A stretch of DNA of 64,000 nucleotides from Tetrahymena thermophila SB210 (taxonomy: Eukaryota; Ciliophora; Oligohymenophorea; Hymenostomatida; Tetrahymenidae), in contig NW_002476463.1 of NCBI RefSeq assembly GCF_000189635.1, positions 124,001 to 188,000 on the forward strand. Reading direction: 5' to 3'. Positions 25,401 to 39,800 of this stretch are shown one piece after another. Position numbers and translations under genes: made by a program. Each line of letters begins with the position of its first letter. The stretch's first letter is position 1. The notes below the pieces were generated by a model, which saw only the letters and a list, made by a program, of their open reading frames with translations, was not told the origin of the DNA and searched no databases.

Positions 25401-28400
25401 TAAAATTTATTTTATGCTATTTTGTTTAATTTTATTTTTTGATTTGATTAAAATATAATTAGTTAAACAAATACTTAATTAGATGGAGTCTATGAAATAA
25501 TGAGTTCGATATAAAATTTTCAGAATTTAAGTTGCTTAACTATTGATTTTTAGTAATTTCAAGAAATATATAAAAATATTAAAGTTAAAAAATAAATTAG
25601 ATATGGTTTAATTGATGAAATTGGAGCTTAAAGTATAGCTGATGCATTGTATAAATTAAACAAACTTACTAATTTAAAGCTAGGATTAAAGTAAAAATCT
25701 TTAAAATTTTTCAATTTTTGAATTAATTTTAAAAATATTTAATTAGTTTTTGTAAAATCGGTAAAAATGGAGCTAATAGCCTTGCTAATGCTATCTAAAA
25801 TTTATAAAATTTAATTGAATTAAATCTTTATTTAAGGTATCTATCTATCTTTAAAATATTACTTTTTCTAAATTTACTTAAAAATGGGACTTATTAATTT
25901 TTATTATTTTTTGTTTAATCAATAAGCTCAAATAATTTAGGAGTTGAAGGAACAAATAATATTTTAAAGGCAATAGAAAAACAAAGAGGTCTTAAATATT
26001 TGATTCTCAATTTATGGTAATAAATATCTAATTTGTTATTAAAAAATTGAGAGGAAAAAAATTTAAATTAAATTTTATATAATTGATATTTACATTAAAA
26101 AATCATATTTATAATAGTTAAAACTAAATTGATGATTCTGCAGCCATGATTATATCTACCATTTTAGAAAATAATGCATAACTAAAAACAATAAAAATTT
26201 ATCTTAAGTAATATTTTTTAATTTTCTTTATTATAATTGAAAAATATATTTTATTTATTAAAATTTTATATATAAATAAAAGCAATAATTATGTTATTAG
26301 TTCATTAGGAGCATCAGCCATAGCTAATTCAATAGAAAAATTATAAAATGTTTCAAAAATATAATTATAAATTTAGTAATTTTTTTTAATTAAAATTATT
26401 AAGCTTTAATTTATTTATTTTAAAATTTTAATTATTTAATTTTATTATCTACAAAAGAAAAAATCAAATAGGATTAGATGCAGCTAAAAGTATTGCAATG
26501 GCATTAGAAAAATAATAAAATATTTCTGAATTGCATCTAAATTTAATGTATATAATTTATTATTTTTTTATTATTTAGCTTTTTGATATTTTTTCAAAAT
26601 AATAAAAGGTATACTTAAGTATAATAAGGAGGAAATCAGATTATTTATAAATCTATAATGAATATTAAATAAATTAAAGAACTAATCCTCTATTTAAGGT
26701 AGATATTTTTTGTTACTGTTTTTCAGTTATTTAACATTTTTTTATTTAAATTTTTGTTTTAATAGTTATGAAGATTGCGATTTAGACTCAATAAAAGCTT
26801 TATCAAATTTTTTAGAAAAATAAAAGAAAATTGATAATTTCCACACTTTAATTACGTACAACCTTTTAAATTTATTTGATTAAACTCATTTAAAAATAAT
26901 TAAAAATTTTTAAGCTATTTCTTCATTTTTTTTCTAATGATTTTTATCTCTTAAAGCTAAAAATAAATTGGTTTAAATGAAATTAAAATGATTACAAATT
27001 CCATAAGTTAGTATAACCTTACTAATCTACATCTAGGTTTTAGGTAAAATTGATCAATTTTATCATTTAATAGTTTTTTAATATTTTTTATTTAAAATGA
27101 AATATTTAACAGCCAAAATACAATTAGTTATGAAGGAGCTAAATGTATTTCATAAGTTATTTAAAATTTCTAAAGTCTTACTACTTTAAGTCTTCGTTTA
27201 GCGTATTTATTACTTTTAATTTGTTATTAATAAAATTATTATTAGTTTACTTTACCCTACTTATTATTTGGAAAATTTTATAAGAAAAAACTTGATTTGT
27301 GACGAAGGAATCAAATATATTGCATAAGCAATAAAAAACTTCAAACATATGATTGAATTCCGTCTTTATGCAGAGTAATCTTAATTACTGAACCATTAAT
27401 ATTTTAAGATTTTTCTTGTAATAATTAAAAGAAATAATTATATTAAAACTGCTGGATTAATAAGTATTGTACACGCTATGGAAGGATACTAAAATGTTTA
27501 ATCTCTTACTCTTTAATTTGAGTATATTTTAAAATTGATTAATTAATTAAATAAATAAATTTTTATGTTTTTTAGTTAAAATTTGATAGAAGATAATGGA
27601 CTGATGAGCCTTTCTGATTTAATTTAAAAATAAGAAAACTTGATCAATCTAACTCTTAGCTTCGAGTAAATTTGAAAATAATTTCATTTTTACCATTTAA
27701 AAAATAGTTTTTGTTTATTAATTTGTGAAAATGTTTTGGATATTTCTAAATTTATCATATTTATATAATAGATAGAATCAAATTTAAAAGGATGGAATTA
27801 AATATATTGCACAAAGCATTAAAAAATGTTAAAATATTTAGAAACTAGAACTTTCTTTATAGTAAATTTATTTTAAATTAGTTTTTAAAATATAAAATAT
27901 CAATTTAATTAGGGCAAATAATTGCAAGGATGATATGTTAGTTTGTTTTGCAACATCATTAGAAAATCTAAAAAAATTAAAAAAATTGACTCTAAAATTC
28001 ATGTAATTTATTTTTTAGTTTATTAAAAAAACAAATAAATAATTTTTTGAAAATAGTTAATAAGCAGAATAGCTTTAATTATTGAAAAAAATTTATTATT
28101 TATAATTAGAAAATCTTATTACAATTCTTATCACTATTTATTTTTTGAAAATTTATTAGGCAAAGTTATATTACTTCGAAAGGATTTAAAATTTTTTGCA
28201 ATTTTGTCAAAAATATGCAAAGTATTTATGAATTTAACTTGGATTTAAAGTAATTTTCTTAATTTTTTTCTTTTCTTTATTTAAAAAAAATCATTTGATG
28301 AAAATACCTAAAAAATAATAATAAATAATGTTTATTTTTATCATTAGGTCTAGTTTGTGCATTAATTCGAACGAAAAAGAAGCTTTGAAGTAGTTTTTTT

Positions 28401-28519
28401 CAAAAATGTTTAGAGGATTTAGATTTTATAGTTAAAATTGTAATATTTTATTCAATATAAATACTTTTAAATATTTTATTAAACTTACAAAAATATTTTT
28501 TATTTAATAATAAGTCTGA
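22406..28519 (+). CDS. LRR gene B: Cys/His head, coiled coil and about 28 one-exon LRRs
   Basis: The first exon is 22406-23156 (250 codons). It starts MNQNQVDRNLGISEMEN and contains CSIHPNHELLLMR and, 22 residues on, CIKC (a four-ligand Cys/His zinc-like site). The conserved TIFKGWPIFDDE follows, then a Lys/Glu/Gln coiled coil ending near QNVQDND. A short linker exon (SSSMSV) ends near 23300. LRR exons then end near 23890, 24032, 24295, 24445, 24660, 24843, 25073, 25230 and so on to 28250. The terminal exon reads EALKQFFSKMFRGFRFYS and continues to TGA at 28517. All internal exons begin and end in phase 2. The gene follows A in tandem and is convergent with E. It is clearly the older paralogue of C and D: the head aligns almost residue for residue but has an extra 14-residue start. 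Function unknown, probably protein recognition. Confidence 0.82.
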
Positions 28520-29878
28520 ATCAAATTGAAATAAGTTTAGATAATTAAAGAGAATTCTTTATTGTAGATCAAAAATAAATAAATAAATAAATAAATAAAT
28601 AAATCAGAATATTCTAGATTTATTAGTTAATTATGTTAAAAATTATATATTTTATATTTTTATTATGAATTTAAATATTTTTAAATTTATTTCTATTTAA
28701 TTAATTTTAAATATAATTATATCAACTAATTAAAATAAATTATGTATTTATAAATAATATTTTTCTTAATTAATATTAAAAAAGTTATATATTTATTAAT
28801 GAACGAATAAAAAAAGCTTGCTTAAAACCTTATTAAATTTGAATTTTATAATAAAAATTGATTAAATTAATTTTTTTTATTTATTAGAAAAAAAAGTAAA
28901 CAAAATTTTCATAAATTTATAAAAATGAATAGAGAACATTGAAATATCATAAAAGATCAAATTTTATAAACAAATCTTTTATAAATCTTATATAAAAAAT
29001 CATATATTAAATTTTATTAAAAAATGTATTAAAAGCTTATTTAAAAATTACAAAATTTGAAATCAGAGGATCGAGTGTAAAGGTAATACGTAAGGTATTA
29101 TTTTTTTTAAACATTTTAAATGCATCACATTTTTATATTCAATTTATATATTAAAAAAATAATGCATTTATATAAAGTTCATTTTATAATTATTATGAAA
29201 ATGTTTGTTTTTATAATGAATTTTATTTAGAGTATGAGCAGAGTTTATTTACTACAAGCTTAATAGTTGTGGTAATATTATATTAATATAGAAAAATAAT
29301 ATTTAAATTTATTTATGTTTTTAAAGTCTATCTTTGTTTATAATAAAAAATATACAGCTAAAATGGTATAAAATATAATTATCAAAATATTTTACACAGT
29401 TGAATTTAATTTAATTAAATACATAATAACTTTCGTGAATTTTAATATATATTTATTTTATGCATAAGAATACTTATTTCATTTATAATTTATCTATTAG
29501 TTTAATACTATTAATTACATTTAACATGAATTAACACCAAAAAAAATTTTTTAATGAATACTGTTTAAAATTGATTTATTTATTAATATTTATTTTTAAA
29601 TAAAATATTAATAGATATTAATTAAAAATTTTTTTTTAGTTGTTCAATTTTATTTTTAACTTGTATACAAAATCAATATCACCTATAATAATTATTAATA
29701 ATTTATTTATATAGTATTAGGAAAATAATATAGAAAAATGAAAATTATTAATAAATAAATTAATTAATGATTTAACTTAACAGTTTAAAAAATGCTCATT
29801 TATTTTGATGCAATTAATTAGGATGTTTTTTCAATTAGTAAAAAAATAATTTTAGAAGCACAAAAATTAAACAAAAAA
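28520..29878. other. Convergent intergenic region between LRR genes B and E
   Basis: AT-rich. The first 350 bases resemble the 3' flanks of genes C and D. No gene was recognised. An AAAT microsatellite is listed separately. The segment 29050-29100 has slightly more G/C but no usable frame. Confidence 0.5.
28571..28604. repeat. AAAT microsatellite
   Basis: About eight tandem AAAT units just after LRR gene B. The same tract is shorter (about 4 units) at the matching place after gene C and about 2 units after gene D. Confidence 0.85.
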
Positions 29879-32800
29879 TCAAATACTATTTATCAATTGT
29901 GAATCAATAAATTAATTTTCTAAATCCATTTGTTTTTAAGTTTAAATTTCGCAAATATAATAATTAAGACAAGTTTAATAAATTGATAATTTGTTAAATT
30001 ACTTTAAATTAAGATTCAAAGATGTTATATTTTAGCATTTCTCCAAGCTCATTTTTATGTTCTTAGCCCCTTCCTCACCAAGGTTATTATCCCTATGAAA
30101 ATAAGAAATTATGAATGTATTGAAAATAATGAAAATAAAATAGAAAATAGAAAAGTAATTAATAAATGAGTTAGTTAATGAATTATTTTGCTAAACAGAT
30201 TAAAAAATGCTCATTTTTTTTGATGAAATTAATTGGGACATTGTTTCAATTCATAAACAAATAAATTTAGATACACAAAAATTAAACAAAAAATAAAAAA
30301 ATAATATATGAGTTGTGAATCATACAATATTCTAAACCCATTTGTTTTTAAGCTAAATTTCACAAGTATTTAATTAAAACAAACTTAATAAATTGATAGT
30401 TAGTTAAATTACTCTAAAAACAGATTCAAAGATGTTATATTTTGGCACTTCTCCAAGCTGGTTCCAATATTCTTAGTTCCATTTGCACCAAGGTTATTAT
30501 CCCTATTAAATAATAAATTATGAAAGGGTTGAAAAAAATGAAAATAAAATAGAAAATAATTAATTAATAAGTTAATGAATGACTTTGCTTAAAATATTAA
30601 AAAGTGTTCATTTATTTTAATGCGATTAATTGGGATATTATTTCAATTCGTAAAAAAATAAATTTAGATTCACAAAAATTATACAAAAAACAAACAAATA
30701 ATATTGAATTGTGAATCAATCAATTAATTTTCCAAACCCATTTATTTATTTTAGGTTTTAATTTTCCTAAATATATTAATTAAATTACCTTAAATTTAGA
30801 TTCAAAGATGTTATATTTTGGCACTTCTCTAAGTTCATTCCAATATTCTTAGCTCCATCAGCACCAATGTTATTATCCCTATGAAAATAATAAATTATGA
30901 ATGTGTTTAAAATAATGAAAATAAAATAGAAAAGTAGTTAAAAAATGAGTAAATCAATGACTTTGCTAAACAAATTAAAATGCTCTCATTTATTTTGATG
31001 TAATTCATTGGGATATTATTTAAATTCGTAAATAAATAAATTGATAGTTTGTTAAATTACTATAAATCTAGATTCAAAGATTTTATATTTTTACACTTCT
31101 CCAAGCTCATTCCAATATTCTTAGCTCCATCTGCACCAAGTTTATTATACCTATGAAAATAATAGATTATGAATGTGTTGAAAAAATGAAAATAAAATAG
31201 AAATTAGAAAAGTGGATAGATGAATTATTTTTTTAAACAGATTAAAAAGTACTCATTTATTTTGATGAAATTAATTGGGAAACTGCTTCAAATTCATAAA
31301 AATATAAATTTAGATACACAAAAATTAAACAAAAAATAAAAAAATAATATGATTTGTGAATCAATCATTAAGTTACCTTAAATTTAGATTCAAAGATGTT
31401 ATATTTTGGCATTTCTCCAAGCTCACTCCTATATTCTTAGCTCCATTTGCATCAAGGTTATTATACCTATGAAAATAATAAATTATGAATGTGTTTAAAT
31501 AAATGAAAATAAAATAGAAAATAGAAAAATAATTAAAAAATGAGTATATGAATTATTTTGCTAAACATATTAAAAAGTGCTCATTTGTTTTGATGCAATT
31601 AATTGGAACATTGTTTAAATTCGTAAACAAATAAATTTAGATACACAAAAATTAAACAAAAAATCAAGAAAGAAGATATTAATTATGAATCAATCAATTA
31701 ATTTACTAAATCTATTTGTTTTTATGTTTAAAATTTCACTAATATATTTATTAAAATAAACTAAATAAATTGATAGTTAGTTAAAATACCATAAATCCAG
31801 ACTCAAAGATATTATATTTTGGCACTTCTCCAAGCTCATTCCAATTTTCTTAGCTCCCATTTCACCAAGGTTATTATACCTATGAAAATAGAAAAGTAAT
31901 TAATAAATGAGGTAATGAATGACTTTGCTAAATAGATTAAAATATTATCATTTATTTGGATGCAATTATTTGGGATATTGTTTCAATTAGTAAACAAATA
32001 AATTTAAATACACAAAAATTAAATAAAAACCAAAAAAAATTTATCTATTATTATGATTGAATCGAATTAAATTTCCAAACCCATTTGTTTTTAAGCTTAA
32101 ATTTCACTAATATATTAATTATCACAAACTAAATAAATTGATAGTTTGTTAAATTACTATAAATCTAGATTCAAAGATGTTATATTTTTGCACTTCTCCA
32201 GGCTCAATCCAATGTTCTTAGCTCCATCTGCACCAAGCTTATTATCCCTATGAAAATAATATATTTTGAATGTGTAGAAAAAAATCAAAATAAAATAGAA
32301 AATAGAAAAATAATTAAAAAATAAATTGATGAATTTTTTTGTTAAACAGATTAAAAAGTGCTCATTTATTTTGATGCAATTATTTGCGACTTTGTTTCAA
32401 TTTATAAACAAATAAATTCATTAAATTACCTTAAATTTAGAATCAAAGATATTATATTTTGGCACTTCTCTAAGCCCATTCCAATATTCTTAGCTCCATC
32501 TGCACCAAGGTTATTACGCCTATGAAAATAATAAATTATGAATGTGTTGAAAATAATGAAAAAAAATAGAAAATAATTAATAAATGATTTAATCAATGAT
32601 TTTGCTAATAAGATTAAAAATTGCTCTTTTATTTTGATGCAATTAATTGATACGTTATTTCAATTCATAAGCACATAGTTTAGATACATAAAAATAAAAA
32701 AATAATTTATCTATTGTGATTCAGCAATTAATTTTACAAACTCATTTATTTTTAAGTTTAAATTTCACAAACATATTAATTAAAACAAATTATTTAAATT

Positions 32801-35800
32801 GATAGTTTGTTAATTTACTATAAATTCAGATTCAAAGATGTTATATTTTTGCACTTCTCCAAGCTCATTCCAATTTTCTTAGCTTCATTTGCACTAAGGT
32901 TATTATATCTGTGAAAATAAAAATTATGAATATGTTGAAAAAAATGAAAATAAAATAGAAAATAGAAAAATAATTAATAGATGGGTTGATGAATTATTTT
33001 GTTAAACAGATTAAAAAGTGCTTATCTATTTTGATGCAATTATTTGGGACATTGTTTCAATTCGTAAACAAATAAATTTAGATGCATAAAAATTTAACAA
33101 AAAATCAAATAACAATTTATGTGTTGTTAATCAAATTTAAAAATAAAAAAATAATGTTTTTTAAAATTAAATATTATCTATTTATACTTATTAAGATTAT
33201 GATAATTCTGATATTTTATTAAATTTAATAAAAAATAATTTATAGAATAAATAATGCATAGATTTGAAAATAATTGAAGAATAAAATATAATGTATTATA
33301 TATAATTCTTGAATTATTTAGTAGAATAATAAATATTATTTTATAAATTTGAATTTATATTTTTCATTTTCAATTTAAATTAATTTTCTTATTCTATTGT
33401 CAATTAATATAGTAATCATTAAAATTTTGAATACTAAAAAGTATAAAATAATAATTAAAATTTACAATAATTAGTTTTATTCTAATTAAAATAAAATATA
33501 ACTTTATTTAAATGAAAATAAGTAGATTTTCTTATGAATAAAAATCTGTCGCAAATATTAATTTAATTAAAGTTATGGAAAAAAATAAATTTTTTGAAAT
33601 TTTTGTTTAGATACTTAAAAAATAAGTACAAAATAATAATTTAAATTTTATTTTAGGGGAGAAGATATCAGTTTATAAAATAATATAATAATATTTGATT
33701 TATTTTAAAGAATAATTATTAATATGAAGTTTTTTATTTATTTAAAATAATTTACTAAAAAAGTGGTGGCTCTAAATTAAGATCTAGGTGACGAATATGC
33801 CTATTTTGTATAAAATCATAGATTTTAGAGAAGTTTTCATAATCGCTAAAAGCATATTCATCTAACCTGACTTCATTTTGTTTGCATGTGTAGTTAAATT
33901 TAACAAAAGATTGTTTGAATTTAGATATCATGAGATTGGAGTCAAAAAAATCCAACTTGTCCTGTACTGCACAAATAAACTAACTTTCCAGTTTTAGTCT
34001 TAACTCATTTAATTCTTTAGTTAGTTCAAATGAATCAATTCTTTTTTAAGGCTCTTTTTCAAGCATTTTAATTATAATTTAGTTAATATCTTTAAATAAA
34101 TCCTTTTCTCTTAAATAATTTGGTAAGTTTCCATTTCTGATAAAAGTACAATCTTCTTCTTTTAGAAACTATCCAAGGGTTAATTCAAGGAGAATAATAC
34201 CTAAGCCATAAATATCATACTTTAAATAAAAATATTCAATTAAAAATAAGTAAATAAATAATAAAATAATTTAATAAATTATTTACTTTGATATTGAAGG
34301 AACCATTTTCTAAATCTGTAATTTCAGGAGCTGCATACCTTCTTGTAAAGGCTTTGAGCTTTTAAATAGTAAGAATGTAAAATAAAATTAAATTTATATC
34401 AAAATAATTTCTAATACTTTAGAGTAAAAAGAATTTTTTAAAATATTTTAGAAAAATGGAAAACCTTTGACAAATTTGAGTAAATTAAATTCTTTAAAAA
34501 TAAGTGTTCAAAATATAAATATAAAAAGTGCTGAAATAAAATTGAATAATGAATAAATTTGAAAAATAAATTAATTAATTAATTACATTCTAGGTACATG
34601 ATCCATCTTTAAATAATTTAGAATCTCCATAATCACCTTTTTGAAATATGAATTTAGATAAAAAATATGTATTAAAACTATAAACCCAATAAGATAAAAG
34701 CATATCTTATAAATTATTTGTATATTAATGAATAATCAAAAATAATTTTTAAAATAATGAATATTGCTAAAATAAGTGTAAAAATGTAAAAATTCTAATA
34801 TTTTTATACCACTTTTTATAATATATAATTTAATAAATAGAGCAAAGTTAGTTATTTGTTTAATATAAAAATAAATAAATAAATGAATTAAAAACTTAGT
34901 GGTTTCAATACCACTATTGTTTTTTTGATTAGCCTATTTTAATCAATAATAAATAAATAAAAATTTATAAAATAGCCGTTCCTGGAATTTATAAAAATAT
35001 TATTAATAAATAACTAAATGGCAGTCAGCATATTTTTTTCCTTTTTAAATCAAATTTATAAGTTATAATGGAAAAATATATGAAAAAATAATTCACTCTT
35101 TTGCCTTTAAATCACTATATTACAGAGTATATAAAATAACATTTTTAGAAGGGGGAAAGATTAAATTAACTTACATTATTTTTTGTTTGTTTGAAAAGTT
35201 TCTTAATCAAAGGGTTTAAAAAATAATAAAATGTTAAATAACATTAAAAATTTACATAGATTAAAACATTTTTCTTAGCTATCATAAAGAATATTCTCTA
35301 GTTTAACATCAGAATGAATAAAATTATTTTACTAAATTTTATTAAAAACTGTTGACATCTGAATAGCAAAACCAATTATTTAGTTGAGTGGTAGTGTTTT
35401 TTTCTAATCAAAGAGGCTTTGCATTATATCTTTAAGATTACCTAAAAATTTAAAATTTTTAAAAACTAATATGAAATAAATAAAAATTTATACATGAATA
35501 TCTTTTAGAAATCTGATAGTATTTCGATTTTTTCTCATTTAAAAACCCTTAGATAGATCTAAAAACATAAGGAGTCTCCTTTAACAAATTCAGTATTTTT
35601 TCTTCTTCATTGATTTTTTCAAAGTTAGCTTTACTGCATTTGATAGCTACAATTTCATCATTATACTTAGCCTCAAAAACACATCCATAAGCACCTTGTG
35701 AAATGTAGGATGTTAAGTATATCTTCTTCTTTTGAAGCTCATTGTAAATCAATTCTAGTTCATCTTTATCAAATATCATACTCTGATCATATTTCATTAC

Positions 35801-35815
35801 GTAGTCATCAAACAT
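29879..35815 (-). CDS. LRR gene E: protein kinase domain followed by one-exon LRRs
   Basis: The N-terminus starts MFDDYVMKYDQSM and is followed by a kinase domain spread over several exons. Seen in order: glycine loop and lysine (SQGAYGCVFEAKYNDEIVAI then K), NLKDIMQSLFDQ, catalytic loop FIHSDVKLENIL (34.9-35.4 kb), DYG in GDYGDSKLF (near 34610), APE in TRRYAAPEITD (near 34350), and YDIYGLGIILLEL (near 34200). The catalytic loop has HSD instead of HRD, and the metal motif is DYG instead of DFG; both Asp residues and the VAIK Lys are kept, so activity is possible. A first LRR ends in RHLDLNLEPP near 33760. About nine LRR exons of roughly 90 bases follow between 32925 and 30000 (for example GAKNIGMSLEKCQNITSLNL), separated by introns of about 190-320 bases that resemble each other. 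No clear terminal exon was found. Reading past the last LRR meets TGA at 29879, so the 3' end is provisional. Confidence 0.72.
29990..32925 (-). repeat. Nine-unit exon-plus-intron array inside LRR gene E
   Basis: Units of about 270-410 bases repeat with both exon and intron parts similar. LRR exons lie near 32820-32910, 32430-32520, 32160-32250, 31790-31880, 31380-31470, 31060-31150, 30790-30880, 30420-30510 and 30010-30095. Intron hallmarks repeat too, for example the minus-strand run TCAAAATAAATGAGCACTTT. This shows recent growth by tandem duplication. Confidence 0.85.
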
Positions 35816-36807
35816 TTGTTAAAATTTCTCTACAGGTGCTTTATATTTAGGTTCAATGTCTTACTATTATTGCATGATTAGTAATAATCGCTAATATATA
35901 AATTTATTATAATATTTAATGTCTAAGAAAGTAAAATTTTTTTTTTTAATTTAAATTTATTTTATTTGATAACGAAATCTTTTTTTATTTACCTTTATTT
36001 TACTTTCTTTTCTTTGTTTTTTTCTTAATTAAATTATAAAAATTGGTTAATTAAAAAAGTATAAAATTATTAGAGAATTATTATTTTTTTAGAATAACAA
36101 AACAAAAATAATTTGTGATTTTCCATAAAAACCTCAACATTAAATTTATTATATTGCTTATAGAATAATTTAAATGATCATTAATTTTATCAAATAAATT
36201 CACTTTATTATATTTTAAATATTTATTTATTTTAGATTTTAGTTTAATTTCACTTAAAAAATTAAAAATAAAATAATATTTATTAATAAAAGAAAACAAA
36301 AGTTTTTAAAATCTATTAAATATAAATTGATACATAAAAATTAAAAGATTAAATATTTTTTTTTATTATGTACTAAAAAAGTATAATTTACTTAGCTTTT
36401 ATTTTACATTTGGTTCAATTATATTTATTAAATATTATTAAATATATTTTTTTTAAATTAGATTTTAATAAACCATTTCAAAGCAATTTCCAGTAAAATT
36501 TTATGCAGGATTTTTATTTTTGTGCTAAGAATTAAAAGTTTTAAATGATTTGATCGTTTTTGTATAAACTGGAGGGTTTACTTAAGAAGAATCAAGATAT
36601 TTAAGTAAATTTAATTTTTAAATTTATTTTTTTTTTTTTCTTACAAAATATGAATGATATTTATAAACATAAAAACAATAATAAAATCCATCAATTTATT
36701 TATATTTTAGGTTAAAAAACTTTTTCAAAATATTTTGTAATAAAATATATAATATTCAATTATTCAAACATTTAATATTTATCCATCCTTTTTTCGCCGA
36801 TTTTTTA
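35816..36807. other. Spacer between LRR genes F and E, with a G/C-richer patch
   Basis: The spacer lies between the start of E and the end of F. The patch 36460-36600 is less AT-rich than its surroundings and is open on both strands: plus reads KQFPVKFYAGFLFLCQELKV, and minus has an equally plausible frame. It might be an exon remnant; the strand cannot be decided. The rest is featureless. Confidence 0.4.
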
Positions 36808-39800
36808 TCACCATAATTATAAGGCAACTAATCTTTTTGATTTAAGACACTTGTTTATTTCTTTCAATCTTAATGGAGAACAAAAACTTCTAAAAATTTT
36901 ATAATAAATTTCTGTTTAAATAAGTATCAAATAGAATAAACTTTTAAATTAAAAATTATTTCTAAATTAATAAATTTAATAAAATTATTGGAATAAAAAT
37001 GATAAAAAAATAAATCAAATAAAAGCTTTCAAATAAACTCAATGAGCTTTTTAATTTTATTTTCATTTTTATAGTTTAAAATATCACAATCCAATAATTA
37101 TAAATTATTTTTACCGAACCTCAAGTATCAATCTTAAGAGATTATTGCAATTTGCTATAGCAGAACCTAAGCCTGATAAACCAATTGCACCAATTTAATT
37201 GCCTCTTTTTGAATATTGAAGAAAAAATATATCATTAAATAGTTAGTTAGAAGGAAAAAATGAAATAATAAGATTAAATAATAAAAACTCAAAATAAAAT
37301 GATGAATTATTAACAAAGAAAGAACAAATAAAAGCAAGCACAATAAAAAGAAAAAAAAAAAAGAGTTTTATTGTTTTTAATTTGATTTTAGAATTAAAAA
37401 TATCACAATCCAAAAATTATAAACTGTTTTTACCGAAGATTAAGTGTCAAATTTGAGAGATTAATGCAATTTGCTAAACTAGAACCTAGGCCTGATGCAC
37501 CTTCATCGCCAATTTTATTCTCACTTTTTAAATATTGAATAAAATATATCTCATTAAATAGTTAATTAGAATAAAAAATATGAAATAAAAAGATTAATTA
37601 ATAATAAAAGCAACAGTTGAAAATAAAATTATGAATTAAATTAACAAAGAAAGAAAAAAAAAGCAAGCACAATAAAAATAAAAAGAAAAATGAGCTTTAT
37701 TGTTTTTAATTTGTTTTTATAATTAAAAATATCACAATCCAAAAATTATAAACTGTTTTTACTGAAGATCAAGTGTCAAATTTGAGAGATTAATGCAATT
37801 TGCTAAACTAGAACCTAAGCATGATGCATCTTCATCACCCATTTAATTGGCACTTTAAATATTGAAGAAAAAATATATCATTAAATAGTTAATTAGAAAG
37901 AAAAAATTTTACTTTAGAACAAGTGTCAAATTTGAGAGATTAATGCAATTTGCTAATTGAGAACCTAAGCCTGAAACACTAAATGAACCCATTTTATAGT
38001 AACTTTTTAATATTAAAGAAAAAATATATCATTAAATATTTAATTAGAAAAAAATAATGAAGAAAAAATATGAAATAAATTATAAAATTAATTAATAATA
38101 AAAGCAATAGTTAAAAATAAAATAATGAATTAAATTAACAAAAAAGGAACAAAAAAAATAAGCACAATAAAAAGAAAAGGAGCTTTATTGTTTATTATTT
38201 ATTTTTATTCTTAAAAATATCACAATCCAAAATAAATAAGCTGTTTTTACCTAAGATCAAGTGTCAAATTTGAGAGATTGGTTAAATTTACTAAAGCAGA
38301 ACCTAAGACTGAAACACCAATTGCACCAATTTAATTGCTACTTTTTAAATATTGAAGAAAAAATTTATCATTAAATATTTAATTAGAAGGAAAAAATTTT
38401 ACCTAATAACAAGTGCCACATTTTAGAGATTAATGCAATATGAGAGGTTAAAAAAGAAAAAAAATTAATAAAATAAATAAAACTATTTTAAAATTCTTAA
38501 ATAAAATTATATATATCTAACATAAATTAATATTTTTTAAGATTTATTCTGAGTGCATTTATATGTGCGAGTATTTCTATTCTATTCTATCACCAATTTA
38601 ATTGCCACTTTTTAAATATTGAAGAAAAATATATCATTAAATAGTTAATTAGAAGAAATTAATGAAGAAAAAATATGAAATATCAAGATTAGTTAATAAT
38701 AAAAGCAACAATTGAAAATAAAACGATGAATTAAATTAACAAAGAAAGAATAAAAACAAGCAATCACAATAAAAAGAAAAATGAGCTTTATTTTTTGAAT
38801 TTGTTTTTATAATTAAAAATATCTCAATCCAAAATAAATAATCTGCTTTTACCTAAGATCAAGTGTGAGATTAATGCAATTTGCTAAACCAAAACCTAAG
38901 TCTGATGCACCTTTATCACCAATTTAATTGTAACTTTTTAAATATTGAAGAAAAAATATATCATCAAATAGTTAATTAGAAGGAAAAAATGAAGAAAAAA
39001 TATGAAATAAAAAGATAGATTAATTAATAATAAAAGCAACAGTTGAAAATAAAATTATGAATTAAATTAACAAAGAAAGAATAAAAAAATGAAATCACAA
39101 TAAAAAGAAAATAGTGCTTTATTGTTTTTAATTGTTTTTATAATTAAAAATATCTCAATCCAAAATAAATAATCTGCTTTTACCTAAGATCAAGCGTGAG
39201 ATTAATGCAATTTGCTAAACCAAAACCTAAGTCTGATGCACCTTTATCATCAATTTAATTGTGACTTTTTAAATATTGAAGAAAAAATATATCATCAAAA
39301 AGTTAATTAGAAGGAAAAAATGAAGAAAAAATATGAAATAAAAAGATTAATTAATAATAAAAACAACAGTTAAAAATAAAATTATGATTTAAATTAACAA
39401 AGAAAGAATAAAAAAAAGAAATCAAAATAAAAAGAAAAAAGTGCTTTATTGTTTTTAATTTTTTTTATAATTAAAAATATCTCAATCCAAAATAAATAAT
39501 CTCTTTTTACTTAAGTTTAAGTGTCAAATTTTAGAGATCAATGCATTTTGCTAAACCAGAACTTAAGCCGGATGCACCTTTTGCACCAATTTAATTCCAA
39601 CTTTTTAAATATTGAAGAAAAAATTTATCATTAAATAGTTAATTAAAAAGAAAAAATTTTACCAAAGATCAAGTGTCAAATTTGAGAGATTATTGCAATT
39701 TGCTAAATCAGAACCTAAGCTTGATGCACCAGTTTCATAAATATAATTGGAACTTTTTTAAATATTGAAGAAAAAATATATCATTAAATCATTAATTAGA

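Noticed and set aside
36081..36299. 72-codon minus-strand ORF upstream of gene E
   Set aside because: Its composition is that of random AT sequence (Ile, Asn, Lys, Phe, Tyr) and it has no homology to the LRR or kinase parts.
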